DNA of 15,805 nt from Acidimangrovimonas sp. (lineage in GTDB: Bacteria > Pseudomonadota > Alphaproteobacteria > Rhodobacterales > Rhodobacteraceae): NCBI GenBank assembly GCA_030147905.1, contig JASBUM010000015.1, positions 1-15,805 of the forward strand. The letters are read 5' to 3'. Shown piece after piece: positions 7,816-14,712 of the stretch; positions within the stretch are counted from its first letter, which is position 1; every line of letters begins with the position of its first letter. The notes under the pieces were generated by a model that was given only the letters and a program-made list of their open reading frames with translations, did no database searches and was not told the origin of the DNA. Both the position numbers and the translations under genes were made by a program.

Positions 7816-9110
7816 AGCCGCAGCTCGCTCGCGTCCCGCGGCAGGACGCATTTCAGATCGTAAAGCACGTGCCCCGGACGGCCGAGTGCGCGCAGCCCCG
7901 CCGCCCCCATGGCGCGGAAATCGTCATGCGCGACCGCAAGCACCACGCCGTCATAGGCGCCCGTCTCGGGCTTGGCCACGGGGCGCAATCCGTATTCCGC
8001 CTCCGCCTCCTGCGGGTCGACCCAAGGGTCATGGACGTCGACGCGAATGCCGTGATCGGCAAGCTCGGCCACGACATCCACGACGCGGGTGTTGCGCAGA
8101 TCGGGGCAGTTCTCCTTGAAGGTCAGGCCCAGCACGAGGACGCGCGCGCCATTCACGGCGATCCCGCGCTTCAGCATCGCCTTGACCATCTGTCCGGCCA
8201 CATAGGCGCCCATTCCGTCATTGATCCGCCGCCCGGCCAGGATCACCTCGGGGTGGTAGCCGATCGCCTCGGCCTTGTGGGTCAGGTAGTAGGGATCGAC
8301 ACCGATGCAGTGGCCGCCGACCAGGCCGGGCCGGAAAGGCAGGAAATTCCATTTGGTTCCGGCCGCGCGCAGCACGGCATCGGTGTCGATGTCCATGCGG
8401 TTGAAGATCCGCGCCAACTCGTTGACGAGCGCGATGTTCAGGTCGCGCTGGGTATTCTCGATCACCTTCGCGGCCTCGGCCACGCGGATGCTTTCGGCCC
8501 GGTGGGTGCCGGCGGTGACGATCGAGGCATAGAGCGCATCGACCATTTCCGCCGCCTCGGGCGTGGATCCGGCGGTCACCTTGCGGATTGTCGTCAGCCG
8601 ATGTTCCCGGTCGCCAGGATTGATCCGCTCGGGGCTGTAGCCGCAGAAGAAATCCTCGTTGAAACGCAGCCCCGAGGCACGTTCGAGAACGGGGACGCAT
8701 TCCTCCTCGGTCGCGCCGGGGTAGACGGTGGATTCGTAGATGACGACATCGCCGCGCTTGAGCGCCCGCCCCACGGTCTCGGAGGCGCGCAGAAGCGGGC
8801 CGAGATCGGGGCGCTTGTAGGCGTCGATCGGTGTCGGCACGGTGACGATGAACACGCGCGCCTGCGTCAGCGCCGCGGCATCGTCGGTGAAGGAAAGCCG
8901 GCATGCGGCCGCAAGATCCTCCGGCGGCACCTCGCGGGTATGATCGCGCCCCGCGCGCAGCTCCGCGATCCGCGCGGCCTTCACGTCGAAGCCGATGACC
9001 GGGCGGGTCCTGCCGAACTCGACCGCCAGCGGCAGCCCCACATAGCCAAGCCCTATCACCGCGATGGGGGTGTCAGGCATCTGGTTCAATCCATTTCGTG
9101 ATGCGCTCAT
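7812..9110 (-). CDS. tviB: UDP-N-acetylglucosamine 6-dehydrogenase (TviB/WbpO type)
   Basis: This is a 432-residue NAD-dependent nucleotide-sugar dehydrogenase. It has the Rossmann motif [16 protein letters not shown] (18-33), TVPTPID (90-96), [15 protein letters not shown] (126-140), the conserved lysine in [13 protein letters not shown] (211-223) and the catalytic cysteine in [15 protein letters not shown] (Cys268). The segments [14 protein letters not shown] and the C-terminal [11 protein letters not shown] match the Vi-antigen enzyme TviB closely and distinguish it from UDP-glucose dehydrogenases. It oxidises UDP-GlcNAc, and possibly UDP-GalNAc, at C6 to the uronic acid in two NAD-dependent steps. 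The ATG at 9110 overlaps the preceding stop as ATGA with GGAAA upstream; MPDTP at 9080 is an alternative start. No TviC-type 4-epimerase is recognised in the window. Confidence 0.93.
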   Translation of the reverse strand: MSASRNGLNQMPDTPIAVIGLGYVGLPLAVEFGRTRPVIGFDVKAARIAELRAGRDHTREVPPEDLAAACRLSFTDDAAALTQARVFIVTVPTPIDAYKRPDLGPLLRASETVGRALKRGDVVIYESTVYPGATEEECVPVLERASGLRFNEDFFCGYSPERINPGDREHRLTTIRKVTAGSTPEAAEMVDALYASIVTAGTHRAESIRVAEAAKVIENTQRDLNIALVNELARIFNRMDIDTDAVLRAAGTKWNFLPFRPGLVGGHCIGVDPYYLTHKAEAIGYHPEVILAGRRINDGMGAYVAGQMVKAMLKRGIAVNGARVLVLGLTFKENCPDLRNTRVVDVVAELADHGIRVDVHDPWVDPQEAEAEYGLRPVAKPETGAYDGVVLAVAHDDFRAMGAAGLRALGRPGHVLYDLKCVLPRDASELRL

Positions 9111-9841
9111 TGAATTTTCCAGATTTGGACATGATTATGTGTTTTATCCGTCGGAAAATCTCCTATTCTGGCTGCTCTTGGACTAATAAGATACAGGCTT
9201 CCAAATACCCCGGCCTCTATCATCTCATCCCAGTGATCGACGGGTGCTGATACCGGTGTTTGAAAGGCAACTATGCGTGGCGCTATCGAGGCGGGGACGA
9301 AGTAGCATGCGGCTGAGCCAATTCCTGACGCGACGGCGCGATGGATCGCGTGGCGTCCAACCTGTGCCACAGGAACGGTATCTGCTATAATGTCGCCCCG
9401 GCTACGATAGTCGAGCAGGGTAACACCATCCAGCTGTTCTAGTTCTTCTTGGAGGGACCCGTTTGCAATAATATCGATAACTTCATCGCTCAATACGGCA
9501 TCATCTTCGCATAAAAATTTTCCGGCTGAAGAGATATTGCCTATCAAATTTGAGCGATGGGTCGCCGCGCAAGCAATTGCGCCCCGGTTTAGCCAATCGC
9601 GGCCATTGTTCATTTCCTTTCTTCTTCGGTCTCGCATTTCCTCGGAGAGGACCGATTCCGTCTCGTCTTCGCTCCAGTTTCTACCATCAATACAATGCAC
9701 GAAGGCAACGGAAATGCGGCCGCGAATATTCCGAATCACGCTTTTTCTGCGTGCATGTTGCTCGTCGAGGCTCGCGTATAAGATTATTGAATTTTCAATG
9801 TCAGAGTAACGTTCGAAATCGGTTCTGAAGTCACCGCTCAT
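9107..9841 (-). CDS. GT25-like glycosyltransferase (low GC)
   Basis: This is a 244-residue protein resembling glycosyltransferase family 25 (LPS/LOS galactosyl- and glucosyltransferase type). A first strand [20 protein letters not shown] (18-37) is followed by [11 protein letters not shown] (46-56), [14 protein letters not shown] (84-97, equivalent to the family's G-IGCALSH segment), FLCEDDAVL (109-117, with the EDD motif) and a later [14 protein letters not shown] equivalent to the family's Y-I---A block. The overall similarity is remote. Base composition is clearly lower than its neighbours: bases 9121-9180 contain 24 G/C of 60 and 9481-9540 contain 25 of 60, against 42 of 60 at 10561-10620. 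Both ends still form ATGA overlaps with the epimerase and tviB. Donor and acceptor are unknown. Confidence 0.7.
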   Translation of the reverse strand: MSGDFRTDFERYSDIENSIILYASLDEQHARRKSVIRNIRGRISVAFVHCIDGRNWSEDETESVLSEEMRDRRRKEMNNGRDWLNRGAIACAATHRSNLIGNISSAGKFLCEDDAVLSDEVIDIIANGSLQEELEQLDGVTLLDYRSRGDIIADTVPVAQVGRHAIHRAVASGIGSAACYFVPASIAPRIVAFQTPVSAPVDHWDEMIEAGVFGSLYLISPRAARIGDFPTDKTHNHVQIWKIQ

Positions 9842-10854
9842 TTCCCGTAATACTCCCTGAACCAGGCGACGAAGCGTTCGATGCCGTCGCGGAAATCCGT
9901 GGCCGGGCGGTATCCGGTCAGGTTCTGCAGCAGGGTCGCGTCGGCCCATGTGGCGGGCACGTCGCCCTTCTGCATGCCCATGTAATTGCGGATCGCCTTC
10001 TTCCCCAACGCGCCCTCGATCGCGTCGACGAAATCCAGAAGCCGAACCTTTTCCGAATTGCCGATGTTGACCACCCGGTAGGGCGCAACCGGCGACAGCG
10101 AATCCCACGCCGGGATCGTCGCACCCGCGGCCGGGCGTTCGGGCGGCGTGTCGATCAGAAGCCGGATGCCGCGCACCAGATCGTCGACATAGGTGAAGTC
10201 TCGATACATGTCGCCGTGGTTGTAGATGTCGATCGGCCGGTCATCGAGGATCGCGTCGACGAACTTGTAGAGCGCAAGGTCCGGCCGCCCCCAGGTGCCA
10301 TATACGGTGAAGAAGCGGAACATCGTCGTCGGCAGGTTCCACAGATGGGCATAGGCGTGGCCCATGCTCTCGTTGGCCTTCTTCGTGGCGGCGTAGATGG
10401 TCAGCTGGGTGTCGGCCTTCTCGGTTTCGGTGAAGGGCATGTCGGTATTGGCGCCGTAAACCGAGGAGGTCGAGGCCATCAGCAGATGCTTGACCTCCAG
10501 CCGCCGCGCCGCCTCCATCACGTTGAAGGTGCCGATGACGTTCGAATCGAGATAGGCGCGCGGATTCTCGAGGCTGTAGCGCACGCCCGCCTGGGCGGCG
10601 AGATGGACGATGACCTCGGGCGCGAAGGCGTCCGCCGCGGCGTCGAAGCGGCCGGGTGCCTCCAGCATCGCCTCGGTGGCCGAAAAGTTCGGCGCCTCGG
10701 CCAGCATCGCGTGACGCCGGTGCTTGAGCGTGACGTCATAGTAGTCGGTCATGCCGTCGTAGCCATGCACCTCGAACCCCTCGTCAAGAAGGAGACGGGC
10801 GAGGTGAAAGCCGATGAAGCCGGCGGTTCAGGTGACAAGGATCTTCCGCGTCAT
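9838..10854 (-). pseudogene. UDP-glucuronate 4-epimerase-like gene (CapI/LspL type) interrupted by an in-frame TGA at codon 9
   Basis: A full-length extended-SDR epimerase frame (338 sense-equivalent codons plus stop) begins with ATG at 10854: MTRKILVT, then TGA at 10830-10828, then TAGFIGFHLARLLLDEGFEV continuing without another stop. Homologues read VTG-TAGFIG there, so the TGA stands exactly where the first glycine (GGA) of the NAD-binding GxxGxxG should be: a single G-to-T change. The rest is intact, with VIVHLAAQAGVRYSLENPRA, STSSVYG, the YAATKK catalytic Tyr/Lys, and RFFTVYGTWGRPDLALYKF typical of UDP-GlcA 4-epimerases. The next plausible start, ATG at 10770, would omit the nucleotide-binding loop. 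It is therefore either a very recent pseudogene, a sequencing error or a readthrough case. The 3' end overlaps the GT25-like gene as ATGA. Confidence 0.85.
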
Positions 10855-10883
10855 GATGTCTTCGGGCGGTTGCGGTTGATCAT
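10851..10883 (-). other. Possible 10-codon leader ORF bridging regulator and epimerase
   Basis: A tiny frame, MINRNRPKTS then stop, fills the gap between the regulator and the epimerase. Its ATG overlaps the regulator stop as ATGA (10883-10880) and its TGA overlaps the epimerase ATG as ATGA (10854-10851). AAGGA about 9 bases upstream, inside the regulator's last codons, could serve as its ribosome binding site, while the epimerase itself has only a weak one. It could pass ribosomes on by termination-reinitiation. It is too short to judge by composition and may be chance. Confidence 0.2.
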
Positions 10884-11248
10884 TCTTCTCTTTCCTTCGG
10901 CTTGGGGGCAGCGTCACCCAGTTCGTCGTGCAGCGCGTCGATCTCGGCGCGCAGGGCCTCGTATTCCTCCATCTTCCGGGCGAGGAAGCGGCGCGTGATC
11001 GCCGCCTTCTCGGCCAGGCCTTTCGGGGTCAGGATATAGGCGTAGCGGCGCTTGTCCCGCGCGGCGGAGAAATTGCCGAGCTTCACCATGCCCTTCTCGA
11101 CCAATGCGCTCAGGACATAATGGACGCCGCCGGTACTGATGCCGACCTGCGCCGCCAGTTCGCGCTGCGTCAGCTCGGGGTTCTCCTCGAGCAGGCGCAG
11201 GATCCGGAACCGGACGTCCTCCTGCATCTGGCTACGTTGTCCCGCCAT
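10880..11248 (-). CDS. EPS-associated MarR-family transcriptional regulator
   Basis: This is a 122-residue winged-helix protein. Residues 15-50 (RFRILRLLEENPELTQRELA, then AQVGISTGGVHYVLSALVEK) form the helix-turn-helix, followed by the wing KGMVKLGNFSAARDKRRYAY, then ILTPKGLAEKAAITRRFLAR. The C-terminus (about 90-115) is a heptad-rich helix suited to dimerisation, and it ends in a charged tail. This arrangement is that of the small MarR-type regulators found beside EPS gene clusters. It probably controls the operon downstream of it and perhaps itself. The ATG at 11248 gives the family's length and N-terminus; a longer frame to 11434 reads into non-coding sequence. An inverted repeat at 11344-11357 is a candidate operator. 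Confidence 0.85.
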   Translation of the reverse strand: MAGQRSQMQEDVRFRILRLLEENPELTQRELAAQVGISTGGVHYVLSALVEKGMVKLGNFSAARDKRRYAYILTPKGLAEKAAITRRFLARKMEEYEALRAEIDALHDELGDAAPKPKEREE

Positions 11249-11430
11249 TCCCTGCCGTCCATCCGCCGTTCGCAGGCGTGCCCTGCCGGGCCGTCGCGAG
11301 GAAAAGGTCCGACATGACCCCGGCCCGGCCGGCAACCGGCTTTGCTCAACGATGAGCGATATCATGGAACCGCCGGCCGCGAAAGTGCGGATGCTCGGCA
11401 GAGGCGAATAACGGCCGCCATGCGCAACCC
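11249..11430. promoter_or_regulatory. Upstream region of the EPS regulator and operon
   Basis: This 182-base gap between the GT4 stop and the regulator start is the only sizeable non-coding gap inside the polysaccharide locus, so a promoter for the regulator and the coupled operon is expected here. No convincing -35/-10 pair could be picked. It contains the inverted repeat GCTCA-ACGA-TGAGC (11344-11357) and a GC-only inverted repeat GCCGG-TTG-CCGGC on the minus strand near 11329-11341. The call is positional and the promoter is not demonstrated. Confidence 0.4.
11344..11357. repeat. Inverted repeat, candidate operator of the MarR-type regulator
   Basis: GCTCAACGATGAGC is a 5-base perfect inverted repeat around a 4-base centre, about 96 bases upstream of the regulator start. 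Short palindromes close to their own gene are typical of MarR-family autoregulation. The arms are short enough to arise by chance. Confidence 0.25.
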
Positions 11431-12540
11431 TCATCCCCGCAGCGTGGCGAGTGCCTCGCGGTAGGCCGCGATCACGATCGCCTCGTCGAAGGTCTCTTCC
11501 ATCCGCGCGCGGCCGGCCTGCCCCATGGCTGTGCGCGAAGGCGCGGACAGGGCGATAAACCGCGCCATCGCGGCGGCCAGGCTTTCACCGCTGCGCGGGG
11601 CGCAGAGAAATCCGTTGATCCCGTCGGCGACCACGGCCCGGCAGCCGGGCACGTCGGTCGCGATCAGCGGCCGCGCCATGGCCGCCGCCTCGATCAACGT
11701 GCGCGGCGCGCCTTCGCGATAGGAGGGCAGAACCACGCAATGGGCCGCCGCGATCACCGGCCGGACGTCCTCGACCGTGCCCAGATGCTCCACCAGGCCC
11801 TCCGCCTGCCACTGGCGCACCGTCTCGGCCGGGATGGCCGAGTTGTTCTCGGCCCCGATCGGCCCCAGAAGGCGGAACCGCGCCGCGGGATGGGCCGTGC
11901 GCAGGCGTTGCGCGGCCTCGACGAATTCGACCACCCCCTTGTCGCGCAGGAGCCGACCGATCATCAGGAATACCGGACCCTCGTCTTCGGGTGCGGGCGG
12001 GGCGGGCGCGAAATGGGCGAGGTCGACGCCCGATCCGGGCAGAAGCCGCGCCTGCCCCGCCTGAACAAGGCCGCGTTCGACGAACAGCGCGCGGTCGTCG
12101 GCGTTCTGGAAGAAGACCACCGGTGCCGCGGCAAAGGCCCTCCGGTAGAGATGTTCGGCGACATGCTGCAGGAGCCCGCCCGACAGAAAGGCCGTGCCCA
12201 GCCCGGTGACATTGGGAATGAAGGGGATCGACTGCCCATTCGCCGCCATCGCGCCGAAGATGTTGTTCTTTATCGTGTAACCCAGCACGACATCGGGCCG
12301 CCGGGCCCGGAAGACCCGCGCGAAGCGGCGCCGCAGCCGCCATTCCTCGACCGGGTTGAGCCCCTTCGGCTTCATCGCGAGCGGCTCGAAGGCTGCCCCC
12401 ATCGCCTCGATCCGCTCGACGGTGTCGTCGGGCGGCGCGAGGACCGAGACCGCATGTCCCTCGGCCAGCAGCGCGCGTAGCACCGGCCGGCGGAAGTTCC
12501 AGATGTTCCACGCCGCATTCGCGGTCATCACGATCTGCAT
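11431..12540 (-). CDS. GT4 family glycosyltransferase
   Basis: This is a 369-residue GT-B-fold transferase. The N-terminal domain starts MQIVMTANAAWNIWNFRRPV and has YTIKNNIFG (88-96) and PNVTGLGTAFL (109-119), as in PglA-like enzymes that extend polyprenyl-pyrophosphate-linked sugars with N-acetylhexosamine. The C-terminal domain has LPGSGVDLAHF (167-177), MIGRLLRDKGVVEFVEA (193-209) and the EX7E motif in REGAPRTLIEAAAMARPLIA (Glu276 and Glu284). It likely adds an early sugar of the repeat unit. It lies 182 bases upstream of the regulator and may be transcribed separately. The upstream 145 bases hold TTTCCA and TTAGAA spaced by 16 on the minus strand, a weak promoter candidate; the Shine-Dalgarno sequence is poor (GGGG about 6 bases before the ATG). 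Confidence 0.9.
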   Translation of the reverse strand: MQIVMTANAAWNIWNFRRPVLRALLAEGHAVSVLAPPDDTVERIEAMGAAFEPLAMKPKGLNPVEEWRLRRRFARVFRARRPDVVLGYTIKNNIFGAMAANGQSIPFIPNVTGLGTAFLSGGLLQHVAEHLYRRAFAAAPVVFFQNADDRALFVERGLVQAGQARLLPGSGVDLAHFAPAPPAPEDEGPVFLMIGRLLRDKGVVEFVEAAQRLRTAHPAARFRLLGPIGAENNSAIPAETVRQWQAEGLVEHLGTVEDVRPVIAAAHCVVLPSYREGAPRTLIEAAAMARPLIATDVPGCRAVVADGINGFLCAPRSGESLAAAMARFIALSAPSRTAMGQAGRARMEETFDEAIVIAAYREALATLRG

Positions 12541-12647
12541 GAACAGCCCCGCGCCTCGCCCGTCGGTTGTTTTCTAACCTGCGGCTGCACGGCTGGAAAC
12601 CGCCGATCGCGAGGGGGGGCACGGGCCCGGCGCGAACCGGCATGGAT

Positions 12648-12664
12648 CCGCCCAGCGGGGGCGG
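12648..12664 (-). terminator. GC-rich hairpin after the multicopper oxidase, possible terminator
   Basis: CCGCCC (12648-12653) and GGGCGG (12659-12664) pair perfectly around a 5-base loop, about 21 bases past the oxidase stop. No run of T follows on the minus strand, so it is not a canonical intrinsic terminator. It could stabilise the 3' end or act with Rho. Confidence 0.25.
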
Positions 12665-12685
12665 GGAGACTGGCGCGGGCGGGTG

Positions 12686-14206
12686 TCAGCCGACGGTGAA
12701 CTGCCCCATCATGCCGGCGTCCTCATGTTCGAGGATATGGCAATGCATCATGAACGGGCTGGCCTTGTCCGCCCGCCGATCGAGCCGCACGAGAATCTCG
12801 ACCCCGCCGCCGTCGACGACCACCACGTCCTTCAGTCCCTCGGTCGCGGGATCGACTGTCCGGCCGTTGCGGCGCAGCACCTGGAAGGCGGTGCCGTGGA
12901 CATGGAACGGATGGGCCATCATGTCGGCCGAGACGCGCCACAGCTCGGTCTCGCCCAGCCGCAGGGCAGCGTCGATCCGGTCCATGGCGAAGCTGCGCCC
13001 GTTCAGGCCCATCACCGAGCCGGCATTGCCGAAGAGCCGGCGCAGCATGGACCCGGCCATGGAGCCTGCATGCATCGTCAGGCGGAAATCCCGCCGGCGC
13101 ACCGGCTCGCCGAAATCCATCGGCGGGGCGGGCAGACGCGCGGGCATCGCGCCGGCGACGGGCACAAGGGCCGGATCCGGCGCAAGCGTGAGAACTGTGG
13201 CCCGCGCCCCGCCGCCTGCTCCTGCGCCGCCTGCTCCTGCGCCGCCGCCCATCATCGCGCCGCCCATCATGCCACCCATCGGCGCATTCTCCACGGGGGC
13301 GGCGACAAGTGCCAGCGGGGCGGTATCGTCGGCGAGATCCACGACGATCTCGGCCCGTTCGGCCGGTGCCAGCCGGAGCCCCTGACGCGCGACCGGGGCG
13401 GGCAGGTAGCCGCCGTCGCTCGCCACCTGGTAAAAGCGCCGCCCGTCGGCCAGCGACAGGTCGTAGAACCGCGCGTTGGAGCCGTTGAGAAGCCGCAGGC
13501 GCACCCGCCCCTTCGGTACCCTTGCAACCGGACGGATGGCGCCGTTGACGGTGATCGTATCGCCGAGAAAGCCGGTCATCAGCGCCATCCCGCCGCTGCC
13601 GTAGACAAGCCGGCCCCGGCTGTCGAAGCTGCGGTCCTGGATGATGACGGGCAGGTCGTCGTGCCCGTAGCGCGCGGGCAGTCCCGCGGGTGGCGCGCCA
13701 TCCTCGACGATCAACATGCCCGCCAGTCCGTGATAGACCTGCGTCCCGGTTCGTCCGTGGACATGGCTGTGATACCACAGCGTCGCAGCCGGCTGATCGA
13801 CATCGAAGCCGACCGCAGCGCGCGCGCCCGGGGCCACGGGGCTGTGCGGGCCGCCGTCCATCGCGCCGGGGACGAAGGCGCCATGCCAATGCGCGGTGAC
13901 GGGCGCGTCGGTGCGGTTGCCCAGCTCGATGTTCGCCCGCCGGCCCCGTCGCAGGCGCAGCGTCGGCCCGAGATATTGTTGTTCATAGCCCAGCGTCGGC
14001 CCCGGCAGACCGTCGAGAAACGCATGCCTCCCCTTGCGTGCGTTCAGCGTCAGGGGCTGGACCCCATCCGCATCCACCAGCGGCGGCACCGGCAGCGCGC
14101 CGCCGCCCGCCTTGGCCTGCGCGTCGGCGGCGCCCGTGGCCCCGCCCGTCAGCGCCGGCGCCGCCAGCGCCGCTGCGCCCGCCAGAAGAAAGCCGCGTCG
14201 ATCCAT
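12686..14206 (-). CDS. Tat-exported multicopper oxidase (CueO/SufI/laccase-like) with Met-rich loop
   Basis: This is a 506-residue periplasmic multicopper oxidase. The N-terminus MDRRGFLLAGAAALAAPALT is a twin-arginine signal, with cleavage probably around residue 20-31. All four copper-ligand blocks are present: HWHG (106-109), WYHSHVHG (144-151), HPFHVHG (432-438) and HCHILEHEDAGMM (488-500), the last supplying the type 1 copper Cys489, His494 and axial Met499. A Met/Gly-rich stretch MGGMMGGAMMGGG (310-322) resembles the Met-rich segments of copper-tolerance oxidases such as CueO, suggesting cuprous oxidase activity and copper detoxification. Other substrates cannot be excluded. The ATG at 14206 is set by GGAG 8 bases upstream and the signal peptide. 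It is separated by 145 bases from the EPS locus and does not look functionally tied to it. Confidence 0.92.
   Translation of the reverse strand: MDRRGFLLAGAAALAAPALTGGATGAADAQAKAGGGALPVPPLVDADGVQPLTLNARKGRHAFLDGLPGPTLGYEQQYLGPTLRLRRGRRANIELGNRTDAPVTAHWHGAFVPGAMDGGPHSPVAPGARAAVGFDVDQPAATLWYHSHVHGRTGTQVYHGLAGMLIVEDGAPPAGLPARYGHDDLPVIIQDRSFDSRGRLVYGSGGMALMTGFLGDTITVNGAIRPVARVPKGRVRLRLLNGSNARFYDLSLADGRRFYQVASDGGYLPAPVARQGLRLAPAERAEIVVDLADDTAPLALVAAPVENAPMGGMMGGAMMGGGAGAGGAGAGGGARATVLTLAPDPALVPVAGAMPARLPAPPMDFGEPVRRRDFRLTMHAGSMAGSMLRRLFGNAGSVMGLNGRSFAMDRIDAALRLGETELWRVSADMMAHPFHVHGTAFQVLRRNGRTVDPATEGLKDVVVVDGGGVEILVRLDRRADKASPFMMHCHILEHEDAGMMGQFTVG
13211..13280. repeat. 15-base-period tandem repeats coding the Gly/Ala/Met loop of the oxidase
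   Basis: GCCGCCTGCTCCTGC occurs twice head to tail (13211-13225, 13226-13240). Next to it GCCGCCCATCAT occurs at 13244-13255 and again at 13259-13270, with a degenerate third copy (GCCACCCATC, 13271-13280). The repeats are in frame and encode the AGAGG and MMGGA units of the loop, so slippage would change loop length and methionine number without a frameshift. Confidence 0.8.
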
Positions 14207-14586
14207 CTGCGATACTCCGTCAGGGGTCCGGGCCCGGGGTTCGGGCAGGGCACGGCGGCCTCGGCCACGCCGCTTGGGCCATGCCGCGCCTTGCCTTGAT
14301 CTTTGCCGGGGGAGGGCCGGCTTCAAGGGTAAGGGGCTGCGGCCATCGGTCGCCCCGGGGGGCGGCCTTGCGGGGTGGGGCGACAGGAAGGCGGGGCCGA
14401 ACGGGGGCGGGACCGTTGAGGCGTTGAGGGGCGCCTGCCTGTCCATCGTCCCCGTGCCCGCGGGCCATGTGGCGGCACGCCCGGGGCCTTCCCCGCGGGG
14501 AAGGTCGCGGCGACCGGGCAGCGAGATCCGGGCGCGGTGCGGAGCTGACCCCCGGGCCGCGGGGCGCGTCAGTCCTTGTCGCTCTG

Positions 14587-14620
14587 GCGTCGGGCAAACA
14601 TGAGTTGGCCCGCCCGACGC
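14587..14620. repeat. Perfect 9-base inverted repeat
   Basis: GCGTCGGGC (14587-14595) and GCCCGACGC (14612-14620) are exact complements around a 16-base loop. The core GTCGG recurs just to the right (14621-14625 and within 14651-14665). The loop is AT-richer than its flanks. It could form a stem-loop in RNA from either strand or be a protein binding site; no T tract makes it a standard terminator. Confidence 0.5.
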
Positions 14621-14670
14621 GTCGGCGCCACCCATTTGGGGATGCGGTGGCGCATGCGTCGGACGGGCCC

Positions 14671-14692
14671 CCGGCGGCGCGCGGGCCGCCGG
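14671..14692 (-). terminator. GC-rich hairpin after the PepSY gene, possible terminator
   Basis: CCGGCGG (14671-14677) and CCGCCGG (14686-14692) pair perfectly with an 8-base loop, 20 bases past the PepSY stop. There is no T run after it on the minus strand, so its role as a terminator is only suggested by position. Confidence 0.3.
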
Positions 14693-14712
14693 ACCTGCGG
14701 GAGCGGGCGGCT

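Larger units (their letters stand above)
14207..14712. other. Non-coding gap between PepSY gene and multicopper oxidase
   Basis: About 500 bases with no convincing gene. Open frames exist on both strands, but their translations are Arg/Pro/Gly-rich and lack recognisable domains. It must hold the oxidase promoter unless that gene is read from the PepSY side. Structures seen are the hairpin 14671-14692 just after the PepSY stop, a 9-base perfect inverted repeat at 14587-14620, and a CCTTGA/TCAAGG inverted repeat (14294-14299 and 14323-14328) about 90-120 bases upstream of the oxidase start. No copper-responsive operator could be named with confidence. Confidence 0.6.

Noticed and set aside
9842..10108. 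N-terminal extension of the GT25-like frame
   Set aside because: It overlaps the epimerase in another frame and has no family similarity; the ATG at 9841 forms the ATGA junction.
9838..10770. Epimerase taken as a normal gene starting at ATG 10770
   Set aside because: That start removes the NAD-binding glycine loop and first helix, which are present upstream in the same frame on the far side of the TGA.
11249..11434. 62-residue N-terminal extension of the MarR-type regulator
   Set aside because: The family begins close to the HTH, and the extension reads through the intergenic region with no recognisable feature.
14294..14328. CCTTGA/TCAAGG inverted repeat upstream of the oxidase as a CueR/HmrR copper operator
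   Set aside because: The arms and 23-base spacing do not match the compact dyad expected for MerR-family copper promoters, and no regulator gene is nearby.
14207..14635. N-terminal extension of the multicopper oxidase
   Set aside because: The translation is Pro/Arg/Gly-rich without a domain; a Tat signal and a good ribosome binding site mark the start at 14206.
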